From Amycolatopsis sp. CA-126428 (GTDB lineage Bacteria > Actinomycetota > Actinomycetes > Mycobacteriales > Pseudonocardiaceae): 64,000 bases of DNA. Below the pieces are notes generated by a model that saw only the letters and a program-made list of their open reading frames with translations, made no database searches and had not been told where the DNA came from. The stretch covers positions 660,739 through 724,738 of the forward strand of contig NZ_PPHF01000074.1 of NCBI RefSeq assembly GCF_002904335.1, in the 5' to 3' direction. Below, piece by piece: positions 46,032-53,624 of this stretch (position 1 is its first letter; each line of letters starts with the position of its first letter). A program made the position numbers and the translations under genes.

Positions 46032-47432
46032 ATGACGCTGGCCGGGACGCGCTCGACCAAGCGCGAGCGCTGGGGCTGGTATTTCTACGACTGGGCGAAT
46101 TCGCCGTTCTATTCGTCGACGACGACGGTCTTCGGGGCGCTGTCGATGAGCCCGATCGCGGCGGCGGACGCGAAGGCGAACATCACCCTTAACGGGGACC
46201 GCGCGTGCCTGAACGCGGCGGGTGAGACGGACACGCTGCACAACTGCGACGTGACGTTGCTGGGGCTGCACTTCCCGGCCGGTTCGGTGTGGGGCTACCT
46301 GCTGTCGGTGGCGACGGTGGTGCAGGTGCTGGTGCTGCCGATCGCCGGTGCGGTGGCCGATCGCAGTCACAACAAGCGGCGGATCCTGGCCGGGTTCGCG
46401 TTCCTGGGTGCGGCGGCCGCGGCGGGGATGTTCTTCTTCTCGGGGTCGGACTGGCAGCTGGGTGCGGCGCTGTTCATCGTGGCCAACATCGGCTACGGGG
46501 GTTCGCTGGTCGTCTACTACTCGTTTCTGGTGGACATCGGCGGGCCGGACGAGCGGGACGGCATCTCGGCGAAGGGCTGGGCGTTCGGGTACCTGGGTGG
46601 CGGGCTGGCGCTGGCGTTGCAGCTGGGGTTCTATCTGAAGCACGACCTGTTCGGGGTGGACCAGGGGCTGGCGGTGCAGATCTGCTTCCTGACCTCGGGG
46701 TTGTGGTGGGCGGCATTCACCTTCCCCGCGGTGCGGGCGCTCCCCCGCCGGCACGTGCCGGTCGACGTCGCGCCGGGGCGTTCGGTGCTGCGGGCGGGGT
46801 TCACGGAGCTGCGGCAGACGCTGGTGGCGGCGAAGGCGTATCCGCTGACGCTGGCGTTCCTGGGCAGCTACCTGGTCTTCACCGACGGGATCAACACGGT
46901 GGTGACGGTGTCGGCGCAGTACGGCAAGGACGAGCTGAGGTTCGGCAACGAGGTGCTGATCGTCACGATCCTGGTGATCCAGTTCGTGGCGTACCTGGGT
47001 GGCACGCTGCACGGGCTGGTGGCGCGGCGGATCGGGGCGAAGCGGACGATCCTGAGCAGCCTGGTGGTGTGGATGGTGGTGCTGGCCGGGGCGTACTTCG
47101 TGCAGCCGAAGCAGCTGGGGCAGTTCCTGGCGGTGGCGGTGGGGATCGGGCTGGTGCTGGGCGGGACGAACGCGCTGTCGCGGTCGTTGTTCAGCCAGAT
47201 GATCCCGGCGGGCAAGGACGCGCAGTACTACTCGCTCTACGTCGTGGGTGAGCGCGGGACGTCGTGGCTGGGGCCGCTGGTGTTCGCCGGGGTGGGGCAG
47301 GCGACGGGGTCGTTCCGGCTGGCCATCGTGGCGCTGGTGATCTTCTTCGCGGCCGGGCTGGTGCTGGTGTGGCTGGTGCCGGTGCGGCGGGCGATCGAGG
47401 CGGCGGGCAACCGTCCGCCGGAGGTTCTGTAG
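46032..47432 (+). CDS. UMF1/Atg22-like MFS transporter
   Basis: A 466-residue, 12-segment transporter of the UMF1 family. RWGWYFYDWANSPFYSSTTT is the family hallmark; GYGGSLVVYYSFLVDIGGPD-ERDGISAKGWAFGYLGGG and GGTNALSRSLFSQMIPAGKD follow. Yeast Atg22 exports amino acids from the vacuole; the bacterial substrate is not known. ATG 46032 with GAAGGAG before it is chosen over the longer frame from 45954. The thymidine kinase gene starts 21 bases downstream on the same strand. Confidence 0.9.
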   Translation: MTLAGTRSTKRERWGWYFYDWANSPFYSSTTTVFGALSMSPIAAADAKANITLNGDRACLNAAGETDTLHNCDVTLLGLHFPAGSVWGYLLSVATVVQVLVLPIAGAVADRSHNKRRILAGFAFLGAAAAAGMFFFSGSDWQLGAALFIVANIGYGGSLVVYYSFLVDIGGPDERDGISAKGWAFGYLGGGLALALQLGFYLKHDLFGVDQGLAVQICFLTSGLWWAAFTFPAVRALPRRHVPVDVAPGRSVLRAGFTELRQTLVAAKAYPLTLAFLGSYLVFTDGINTVVTVSAQYGKDELRFGNEVLIVTILVIQFVAYLGGTLHGLVARRIGAKRTILSSLVVWMVVLAGAYFVQPKQLGQFLAVAVGIGLVLGGTNALSRSLFSQMIPAGKDAQYYSLYVVGERGTSWLGPLVFAGVGQATGSFRLAIVALVIFFAAGLVLVWLVPVRRAIEAAGNRPPEVL

Positions 47433-47453
47433 CCACCGATAGGGTCGGGCGTC

Positions 47454-48215
47454 GTGACCTTGCTCAACGACGCCGCCGGCCCTGATCCCACCGACGCCCT
47501 GTCGTCGGTCCCCGCGGCCGGTTCGCGCCGCGGGACGCCGCCGGTGGGCAGGCTGAAGTTCTGCTACGGGCCGATGGACTGCGGGAAGTCGACCTTGGCG
47601 CTGCAGATCGACCACAACCACGCGCGGCAGGGCCGCCGGGGGCTGGTGCTGGTGCGCCACGACCGCTCGGGCGCGCCGCAGATCTCGAGCCGGATCGGGC
47701 TGACCCGGCAGGCGGTGGAGGTCGGCGAGGACACCGACGTGCGTGACCTGGTCCGGCAGGAGTGGGCGCAGGGCCGGCACGTGGACTACGTGGTGGTGGA
47801 CGAGGCGCAGTTCCTCTCCCCCGGCCAGGTCGACCAGCTGGCGGAGCTGGCCGACGAGGTCGAGATCGACGTCTACTGCTTCGGGATCGCGACGGACTTC
47901 CGGAGCCGGTTGTTCCCGGGAGCCGCTCGTCTGTTCGAACTGGCGGACGAGTTGCAGCCGGTTCAGGTGGAGGTGTTGTGCTGGTGCGGGCTGTCCGGGC
48001 GGTTCAACGCGCGGGTGGTGGACGGCGAGGTCGTGCGCGAGGGCGATACCGTCGTGGTGGCAGATACCGAACAATCCGTAGTTGAAACTTCAGCTTCAGC
48101 ACGATTTGAGGCCGAATTCGCTACTGTGCGTTATCAGGTATTGTGTCGCCGCCACTTTCGATCGGGTGACTTGGGCCCGGTTACCGCCCATCACGGTCAG
48201 TTACGGTTGACCTGA
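47454..48215 (+). CDS. tdk: Thymidine kinase (TK1 type)
   Basis: A 253-residue enzyme that phosphorylates thymidine with ATP in the salvage pathway. P-loop FCYGPMDCGKSTLALQI near residue 38, Walker B-like VVVDEAQFLS, the lasso region with YCFGIATDFRSRLFPGAARL, and zinc Cys in EVLCWCGLSGRF and YQVLCRRHF. The N-terminal 30 residues are a non-conserved extension. TAGGGT lies eight bases before GTG 47454. The last 50 codons drop to about 47% GC over 60 bases near 48061-48120, unlike the rest of the gene. Confidence 0.93.
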   Translation: MTLLNDAAGPDPTDALSSVPAAGSRRGTPPVGRLKFCYGPMDCGKSTLALQIDHNHARQGRRGLVLVRHDRSGAPQISSRIGLTRQAVEVGEDTDVRDLVRQEWAQGRHVDYVVVDEAQFLSPGQVDQLAELADEVEIDVYCFGIATDFRSRLFPGAARLFELADELQPVQVEVLCWCGLSGRFNARVVDGEVVREGDTVVVADTEQSVVETSASARFEAEFATVRYQVLCRRHFRSGDLGPVTAHHGQLRLT

Positions 48216-48358
48216 GCGAGACCCGGGTAGCCCATCCGGGGGATATCAGCACTAAGAAGGCCGTATTGACGTCACGCCGGAGCGCGAAATGCCTCCTACT
48301 AGTGGAAGCTGTTGCAGGCGGGTGACGCAGCTCATCGTGAGCAACGACATGGTGTACC
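48216..48358. other. Left part of the rbpA control region, no gene seen
   Basis: About 140 bases after the tdk stop with lower GC and no coding frame. TTGACGTCA near 48265 could be a -35 element of a second rbpA promoter; no matching -10 is convincing. Confidence 0.4.
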
Positions 48359-48385
48359 GGGAATCCTCCGGGCCCCCGGGTCGTT
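48359..48385 (+). promoter_or_regulatory. SigR-type promoter of rbpA
   Basis: GGGAAT (48359-48364), exactly 18 bases, GTT (48383-48385): the GGGAAT-N18-GTT consensus of the thiol-stress sigma factor SigR. rbpA is a known SigR target in Streptomyces. The start codon is 57 bases downstream. Confidence 0.85.
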
Positions 48386-48442
48386 GCATAGGGTGAGCAA
48401 CACCCTGGCTCCACCCCGGAGCTGACTGAAAGGACCCCCATC

Positions 48443-48790
48443 ATGGCCGACCGTGTTCTTCGTGGAAGCCGGCTGGGAGCGGTCAGCTACGAGACCGACC
48501 GCAACCACGACCTCGCCCCACGCCGCACCGTGCGCTACGCCTGCCCGAAGAACCACGAGTTCGAGGTGCCGTTCTCCGACGACGCCGAGATCCCGACGGT
48601 CTGGGAGTGCCGCCTGCACGGGAGCGAATCGGAGATCGTCGATGGCGGGCAGCCCGAGCAGAAGAAGGTCAAGCCGCCGCGCACGCATTGGGACATGCTG
48701 CTCGAGCGGCGCACGATCCCCGAGCTCGAGGACCTGCTCAACGAACGTCTCGCCGAGCTGAAGGGCCGCCGCACCTCCCGGTCGGCGTGA
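48443..48790 (+). CDS. rbpA: RNA polymerase-binding protein RbpA
   Basis: A 115-residue actinobacterial transcription factor that binds sigma region 2 and the polymerase to stabilise open complexes at housekeeping promoters. It shows the N-terminal tail MADRVLRGSRLGAVSYETDR, the zinc-ribbon-like core (VRYACPKNHEFEVPF, WECRLHG), the basic linker KKVKPPRTHWDMLLERRTIP and the sigma-interacting helix ELEDLLNERLAELKGRR. GAAAGGA precedes ATG 48443. The SigR-type promoter at 48359 agrees with its stress-induced expression elsewhere. A strong terminator follows. Confidence 0.97.
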   Translation: MADRVLRGSRLGAVSYETDRNHDLAPRRTVRYACPKNHEFEVPFSDDAEIPTVWECRLHGSESEIVDGGQPEQKKVKPPRTHWDMLLERRTIPELEDLLNERLAELKGRRTSRSA

Positions 48791-48833
48791 CCCTCCCGGC
48801 TTCGGCCTCGTAGCCAAGCTCCCACCACAACGG

Positions 48834-48868
48834 AAAGGCCCCCGCGACCTCCCCCCGCGGGGGCCTTT
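48834..48868 (+). terminator. rbpA terminator
   Basis: AAAGGCCCCCGCG (48834-48846) and its perfect complement (48856-48868) around a 9-base loop, 44 bases past the rbpA stop, ending in TTT. Confidence 0.9.
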
Positions 48869-48882
48869 CGCATGCCCACGGA

Positions 48883-49040
48883 GTCGGCCCGCGTACCGGG
48901 ACGGTCGGTTCGCGTACCCAGAGGGTCGGTTGGCGTACCTGGACGGTCGGCCGCCCGCTCGATCCCCCGGCGCCCGGGCCGACCCCTCGGGTACGCAAGC
49001 CGACCGTCCAGGTACGCGAGTCGACCCTCCGGGTACGGGC
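48883..49040. repeat. Inverted array of 21-bp repeats
   Basis: Three direct 21-bp units starting GTCGG and containing CGTACC (48883, 48904, 48925), a 33-base centre, then three units in the opposite orientation (48979, 49000, 49021), consensus (C/T)CGACC-N5-GGGTACG. The array abuts the Nudix stop and can fold into one long hairpin. Confidence 0.88.
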
Positions 49041-49648
49041 TAGGCCGTGCGGAAGGGGCCGTGCAGGGCCGCCCACTGCAGGAGCATGATCGTCTTGGCA
49101 TCCGCGATCTCGCCGGTTTCGATCATGGCCAGGGCCTTGGGGAACGGGAGCTCGAGGACCTCGATGTCTTCGCCCTCCTCCGCGATGCCGCCGCCTTCGC
49201 CGCGGTCGGCGGGGTCGTAGGGCGCCGCGTAGCAGTGCAGGCGCTCGGTGACCGAGCCCGGGCTCGTGTAGACGTCGAACACGTGCTCCAGTGCGCCGAT
49301 CCGCACGCCCGCCTCCTCCTGGGCCTCGCGGCGGATCGCCGTTTCCGGATCGTCGGCGTCCAGCAGGCCGGCCGCGGTCTCGACGAACATGCCGTCCGGG
49401 TGGTCGTTGACGTAGACCGGGTAGCGGAACTGGCGGGTCAGCAGGACCGTGCCGCCCTCGAGGTCGTAGAGCAGCACCGTGGCGCCGTTGCCGCGGTCGT
49501 AGGTCTCGCGCTGCTCGGTCGTCCAGCGGCCGTCGGCGTGCTGGTAGTCGAAGGTGGTGCGGCGCAGCACGTACCAGGCCGACGAGAGCAGCTCCACGTT
49601 GGTGACCCGGACCCGCGGGTTGCGGGACAGGGTTGTCGAAGAGGTCAT
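49040..49648 (-). CDS. Nudix hydrolase (GDP-mannose pyrophosphatase NudK-like)
   Basis: A 202-residue Nudix hydrolase. The Nudix box runs from GLLDADDPETAIRREAQEEA to GVRIG (G-x5-E-x7-R-E-U-x-E-E-x-G-U pattern), with preceding DYQHADGRWTTEQRETYDRG and GMFVETAAG typical of the NudK/ADP-sugar pyrophosphatase group that hydrolyse nucleoside-diphosphate sugars. The ending MLLQWAALHGPF is also conserved. ATG 49648 is six bases after TATGGT, a leaderless layout. Its stop touches the inverted repeat array. Confidence 0.92.
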   Translation of the reverse strand: MTSSTTLSRNPRVRVTNVELLSSAWYVLRRTTFDYQHADGRWTTEQRETYDRGNGATVLLYDLEGGTVLLTRQFRYPVYVNDHPDGMFVETAAGLLDADDPETAIRREAQEEAGVRIGALEHVFDVYTSPGSVTERLHCYAAPYDPADRGEGGGIAEEGEDIEVLELPFPKALAMIETGEIADAKTIMLLQWAALHGPFRTA

Positions 49649-49696
49649 GCCCCGACCATAATGTGCACGACTCGGAAGAAACAAGGAGGAACGTGC

Positions 49697-50446
49697 ATGC
49701 TGGTCGGGGAACGCCGTGAACTGCTGCTCGCCCGGCTCGCCGCCGACGGCAAGGTGCTGGCCAAGGACGTCGCGGCCGAGCTCGGGGTCTCCGAGGACAG
49801 CATCCGCCGGGACCTGCGCGACCTCGCGGCGGCCGGGCTCTGCCAGCGCGTCTACGGCGGCGCGCTGCCCGTCTCCCCCGCCGTCGCCGACTACGCGAGC
49901 CGCACGGCCATAGCCGTCGGCGGCAAGGACCGGATCGCCGCGGTGGCCGCCGCGCTGGTCGGGCCCGGCTCCACGGTCATCCTGGACGGCGGCACGACCA
50001 CGCTGGCCGTCGCGAAAGCCTTCCCCGAAGACCTCGAGGCCACCGTCGTCACCCACAGCCCGACCGTCGCGGTCGCCCTGCTCGACCACCCCGGCATCGA
50101 GGTGTTCCTGCTGGGTGGCCGGTTGTTCCGGCACTCCGCGGTCACCTGCGGGGCGGCCGCGGCCGAGGCCGCCCAGTCGATCAGCGCCGACGTCTTCCTG
50201 CTCGGCGTCACCGGCGTCCACCCCGAGGCCGGGCTGACCACCGGCGACGCCGACGAAGCCGCGATGAAGCGCACCCTGGCCCGGCGCGCGGCCGACACCT
50301 ACGTGCTGGCCAGCGCCGAGAAGCTGGGTGCGGCGTCGCGGTTCGGCGTGCTGCCCTTCGGGGACGTCGCCGGGATCATCACCGACGCCGACGACCAGAA
50401 CGTGCAGGAACTTGCAGCGCGCGGGGTGCCGATCCTGCGGGCGTGA
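49697..50446 (+). CDS. DeoR-family transcriptional regulator
   Basis: A 249-residue DeoR regulator. N-terminal HTH (ADGKVLAKDVAAELGVSEDS, IRRDLRDLAAAGL) at about residues 15-50, then the sugar-phosphate-binding DeoRC domain (STVILDGGTTTLAVAKAF, VFLLGGRLFRHSAVTCG, DEAAMKRTLARRAADTYVL). Family members repress carbohydrate genes and respond to phosphorylated sugars; no sugar operon is adjacent, so the target is unclear. AAGGAGGA precedes ATG 49697. Its 3' end overlaps the convergent PIG-L gene by 68 bases. Confidence 0.92.
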   Translation: MLVGERRELLLARLAADGKVLAKDVAAELGVSEDSIRRDLRDLAAAGLCQRVYGGALPVSPAVADYASRTAIAVGGKDRIAAVAAALVGPGSTVILDGGTTTLAVAKAFPEDLEATVVTHSPTVAVALLDHPGIEVFLLGGRLFRHSAVTCGAAAAEAAQSISADVFLLGVTGVHPEAGLTTGDADEAAMKRTLARRAADTYVLASAEKLGAASRFGVLPFGDVAGIITDADDQNVQELAARGVPILRA

Positions 50447-51182
50447 CCTCGGCGTACCACTCGCGGCCGGCGACCAGCCCGAACAGCGGTGCCGGCAGCC
50501 ACACGAGCAGCCGCAGCACCGCCGAAAGCCGCCCGGTGCCGCGCACGTCGGACACGTGCGCGGCCAGCGCCGCCTGCTTGCGCCCGGCGAACCGCCGCAC
50601 GTCGAACCGGTGGGTGACGGCCGAGGCCGGGCTGTAGACGTGCTCGAGCGCATCGACGTCGTAGTCGAACGGGATCCGCAGCGCCCGGACCACCCGCGCG
50701 AACCGCAGCGCGAAGTCCCGCGGCAGGGTCGCTTCCAGCAGCCGCGTCCCGGTCAGCCGGGCCGCCCGGCGGGCGACTTCGTGCACCTTCACGTGGTCGC
50801 GGTGCCCGTAGCCGCCGTTGCCGTCGTAGCCGAGCAGCAGGTCGGCGCGTTCCTCCTGCAGCAGGGCCGCGAGCCGGTGCGCGGCTTCCTCGGTGTCCGC
50901 GCGGGCGAACCGCTGCCGTCCGGGCGGGTCCGCGTACAGCACCGGACCGTGGCCGCTGTCGGCGTAGCCCAGGTGCACGACGCGCCGGACGCCGAGGATG
51001 GCCGCCGCGGCCTCCAGCTCGGCCCACCGCGGTGTCGGGTGCTCGGCGACCATGCCGTCGGTGGCCACCACGACCACCACCCGGTGCCCGTCGGCCGCGG
51101 CGCGGGCGAGCGTGCCGCCGCTGAGCAGAACGGGGTCGTCGGCGTGGGCGTGGAAGGCCACGATGGTCGTCACCCGGCCCAT
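50379..51182 (-). CDS. PIG-L family deacetylase
   Basis: A 267-residue LmbE/PIG-L zinc deacetylase. The metal motif AFHAHADDPVLLSGG (His, Asp-Asp) opens the protein and GHRDHVKVHEVARRA supplies the distal His. Relatives remove acetyl from GlcNAc groups in mycothiol or glycolipid synthesis; the closest character here is a general PIG-L deacetylase. ATG 51182 is used; GTG 51173 is a possible alternative. It is 26 bases downstream of the Ppm1-like gene on the same strand and may be cotranscribed with it. Confidence 0.88.
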   Translation of the reverse strand: MGRVTTIVAFHAHADDPVLLSGGTLARAAADGHRVVVVVATDGMVAEHPTPRWAELEAAAAILGVRRVVHLGYADSGHGPVLYADPPGRQRFARADTEEAAHRLAALLQEERADLLLGYDGNGGYGHRDHVKVHEVARRAARLTGTRLLEATLPRDFALRFARVVRALRIPFDYDVDALEHVYSPASAVTHRFDVRRFAGRKQAALAAHVSDVRGTGRLSAVLRLLVWLPAPLFGLVAGREWYAEVTPAGSAPRALQVPARSGRRRR

Positions 51183-51208
51183 GATGGCCCAGAACCGGGG
51201 AAAACGGC

Positions 51209-51976
51209 TCAGGCGCGCTTGACGAGCTTGCGCAGCTGGTGCCAGCGGCGCTCGACGCCCCACAAGGCGACCCGCAGGAACGCCTCGCGGATGATCGAGC
51301 CGCTCATCTTCGACTCGCCGATCTCGCGCTCGGTGAAGGTGATCGGGACCTCGACGATCTCGAACCCGGCGTCGGCCGTGCGGATCGTCAGGTCGATCTG
51401 GAAGCAGTAGCCGTGCGAGTTGACCTCGTCCAGGGCCAGCTTCTCCAGCACCGGACGGCGGTAGGCGCGGAAGCCGGCGGTGATGTCGCGGGTGCGCATG
51501 CCCAAAGCGAACTGCGAATAGATGTTGGCGCCGCGGGAGAGGATCTGGCGGTTCACCGGCCAGTTCACCACGCTGCCGCCCGGCACGTACCGCGAGCCGA
51601 TCGCCAGGTCGGCGTCGCCGACGGCGTCCAGCAGGCGGGGCAGGTCCTCGGGGGCGTGCGAGCCGTCGGCGTCCATCTCGACGATCGTGTTGTACTCGCG
51701 CGCCAGGCCCCAGCGGAACCCGGCGATGTAGGCGGCGCCGAGGCCGGCCTTCTCGGTGCGGTGCAGCACCTGGATGTGGTCGTCGGCGGCCGCGCGCTCG
51801 TCGGCGAGCTCGCCGGTGCCGTCCGGGCTGCCGTCGTCCACCACGAGCACGTGCACGTCCGGAAGTGCCTTGCGCAGGCGATCCAGGATCGGGCCGAGGT
51901 TCTCCCGCTCGTTGTACGTCGGGATCACCACCAGCACCGGCTCGATTTCCCGGGCCCCCCGCGGCGCCTGCGACAT
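51209..51976 (-). CDS. ppm1: Polyprenol monophosphomannose synthase (Ppm1/DPM1-like)
   Basis: A 255-residue GT2 glycosyltransferase. VVIPTYNERENLGPILDRL, VVDDGSPDGTGELADE and VEMDADGSHAPEDLPRLL hold the Asp residues that bind the nucleotide-sugar and metal; AYIAGFRWGL and ITFTEREIGESKMSGSI are typical of DPM1-like enzymes. It transfers mannose from GDP-mannose to polyprenyl phosphate at the inner membrane face, feeding lipoglycan and protein mannosylation. GGAG precedes ATG 51976. It directly follows lnt (26-base gap), as in mycobacteria where the two are fused. Confidence 0.93.
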   Translation of the reverse strand: MSQAPRGAREIEPVLVVIPTYNERENLGPILDRLRKALPDVHVLVVDDGSPDGTGELADERAAADDHIQVLHRTEKAGLGAAYIAGFRWGLAREYNTIVEMDADGSHAPEDLPRLLDAVGDADLAIGSRYVPGGSVVNWPVNRQILSRGANIYSQFALGMRTRDITAGFRAYRRPVLEKLALDEVNSHGYCFQIDLTIRTADAGFEIVEVPITFTEREIGESKMSGSIIREAFLRVALWGVERRWHQLRKLVKRA

Positions 51977-52002
51977 CCGTGCTCCTCCGATATCCGCGGC
52001 GG

Positions 52003-53613
52003 TCAGTCCGCCGCTTCCCCTGCCGTGCCGGCGCTGGTGCGCCGGGTGCGAAAACGGAGTACGAGCCCACCGGTCACCCCGGCGATCGCCAGAGCCAGCA
52101 GCCCGTACTCCGTCCACGCACCTAGTTGATCCGACAGCGTAGTCTGCGTCCGCAGCGGGACGCGCCCGACCAGGGAATCCGCGGTGAAAAGGCCGGTTGA
52201 GCTGGTCACCGTCCCGTCGGGCGCGACGATCGCGCTGACCCCGGAGACGGCGGACACCACGACGGCCCGGCCGTGCTCCACCGCCCGCAGCCGGGACATG
52301 GCCAGCTGCTGCACGCTCATCTCGCTTTCGCCGTACCAGGCGTTGTTCGTCGGCACCACGAGCAGCTCGGCGCCCTCGCGCACGGCGTCACGAGCCGGGT
52401 AGTCGAACGCGGTCTCGTAGCAGATGAACACGCCGACCTTCGTGCCCGCGGCGGCCATGGTCTGGTTCGCGCCGTCGCCGGGGACCATGTCGACGGTCTC
52501 GGAGTCGAGGAAGGGCGTGACGAGCTGGGCGACCTTGCGAGCGGGGACGTACTCGCCGAAGGGCACCAGCTGCTGCTTGGCGTAGCGCACGCCGGGGCCG
52601 GTGCGCGGGTCCCAGGCGAGGACCGAATTCTGCAGGTGCCCGTCCGGCAGCCGGTAGATCGCCCCGATCAGCGCCGGGACGCCGAAGTTCGCGACGAGCT
52701 GGTCGACCTCCAGGTCCGGACCGGTGACGGTGGTGGCGCTCTCCGGCCACACCACCAGGTCCGGCTTGGGCACCTTCCCGGCCCGGATGTCGGCGAGCAG
52801 CCGCCGGCTCTCGGCGAGGGTGTTGTCGCGCAGCACGGTCCGCTGTCCCTGCAGCGCGAGCCCGATGTCCGGGGCGTTGCCCTGGACGGTCGCGACGGTG
52901 CGCTCGCCGTCCTGCGCGCCGGTGCCGATCGCCGGCCACAGCGCCAGGCCCGCGACGAGGGGCAGGAGCGTGGCGAGGGCGGCGAAGACCACCGGCCGCG
53001 TGACCTTGCGCACGTCCCGGAGCCGGGCGGCGAGGGTGGCCAAGCCGAAACCGGTGAGGACGACGGCCAGGCCGACCAGCGGGGCGCCGCCGATCGAGGC
53101 GAGCGGCAGGAACGCGCCTTCGGGCTGGCTGAAGGCGACGCGGCCCCACGGGAAGCCGCCGAAGGGGAACCACGCGCGCGGCGTCTCCAGCGCGATGAAC
53201 ACCAGCGCGCCCCACAGCGGCGCGGCCGGCAGCCGGGAAACCAGCGTGACCAGGCCACCCGCCAGGCCGTGGTAGAGCGCCAGCGCGAACGACAGGCCCA
53301 GCCACGGCCACGGGCCGAAGTCGGGGCCCAGGAAGTCCAGCAGCCAGGTCAGCAGCGGCAGGAAGAACACGAACCCGAACGCGAAGCCGTAGCCGAAGCC
53401 GGCCCGGAAGCGGCGTCCGCGCAGCACGAGGGCCAGCCCGGCGAAGGCCAGCGGCGCGAGCCACCACAGCGGGCGGGGCGCGAAGCTCAGGTAATAGGCG
53501 AATCCGGACGCCAGCGCGGCGGCCGTGCGCAGCAGCCAGGACGGGGGGAACCGCCGCGTGCGGGCGGGCTGGTGCTGGGCGCCCGGTTCGGGGTCCGCCA
53601 CGGTGACTGCCAC
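52003..53613 (-). CDS. lnt: Apolipoprotein N-acyltransferase
   Basis: A 536-residue membrane enzyme. The N-terminal half has about six membrane spans (TAAALASGFAYYLSFA to PVVFAALATLLPLVAGLAL); the C-terminal half is a nitrilase-fold domain with Glu in LVVWPESATT, Lys in YAKQQLVPFGEYVP and Cys in VGVFICYETAFDYP, followed by a last span. It N-acylates the lipoprotein cysteine. GTG 53613 lies eight bases after TAGAGT. It is upstream of ppm1 on the same strand, matching the functional coupling known in mycobacteria. Confidence 0.95.
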   Translation of the reverse strand: MAVTVADPEPGAQHQPARTRRFPPSWLLRTAAALASGFAYYLSFAPRPLWWLAPLAFAGLALVLRGRRFRAGFGYGFAFGFVFFLPLLTWLLDFLGPDFGPWPWLGLSFALALYHGLAGGLVTLVSRLPAAPLWGALVFIALETPRAWFPFGGFPWGRVAFSQPEGAFLPLASIGGAPLVGLAVVLTGFGLATLAARLRDVRKVTRPVVFAALATLLPLVAGLALWPAIGTGAQDGERTVATVQGNAPDIGLALQGQRTVLRDNTLAESRRLLADIRAGKVPKPDLVVWPESATTVTGPDLEVDQLVANFGVPALIGAIYRLPDGHLQNSVLAWDPRTGPGVRYAKQQLVPFGEYVPARKVAQLVTPFLDSETVDMVPGDGANQTMAAAGTKVGVFICYETAFDYPARDAVREGAELLVVPTNNAWYGESEMSVQQLAMSRLRAVEHGRAVVVSAVSGVSAIVAPDGTVTSSTGLFTADSLVGRVPLRTQTTLSDQLGAWTEYGLLALAIAGVTGGLVLRFRTRRTSAGTAGEAAD

Positions 53614-53624
53614 AACCGAGAACT

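Noticed and set aside
48883..49040. CRISPR array or transposon end
   Set aside because: Units are contiguous and inverted about a centre; no transposase, target duplication or spacer pattern.
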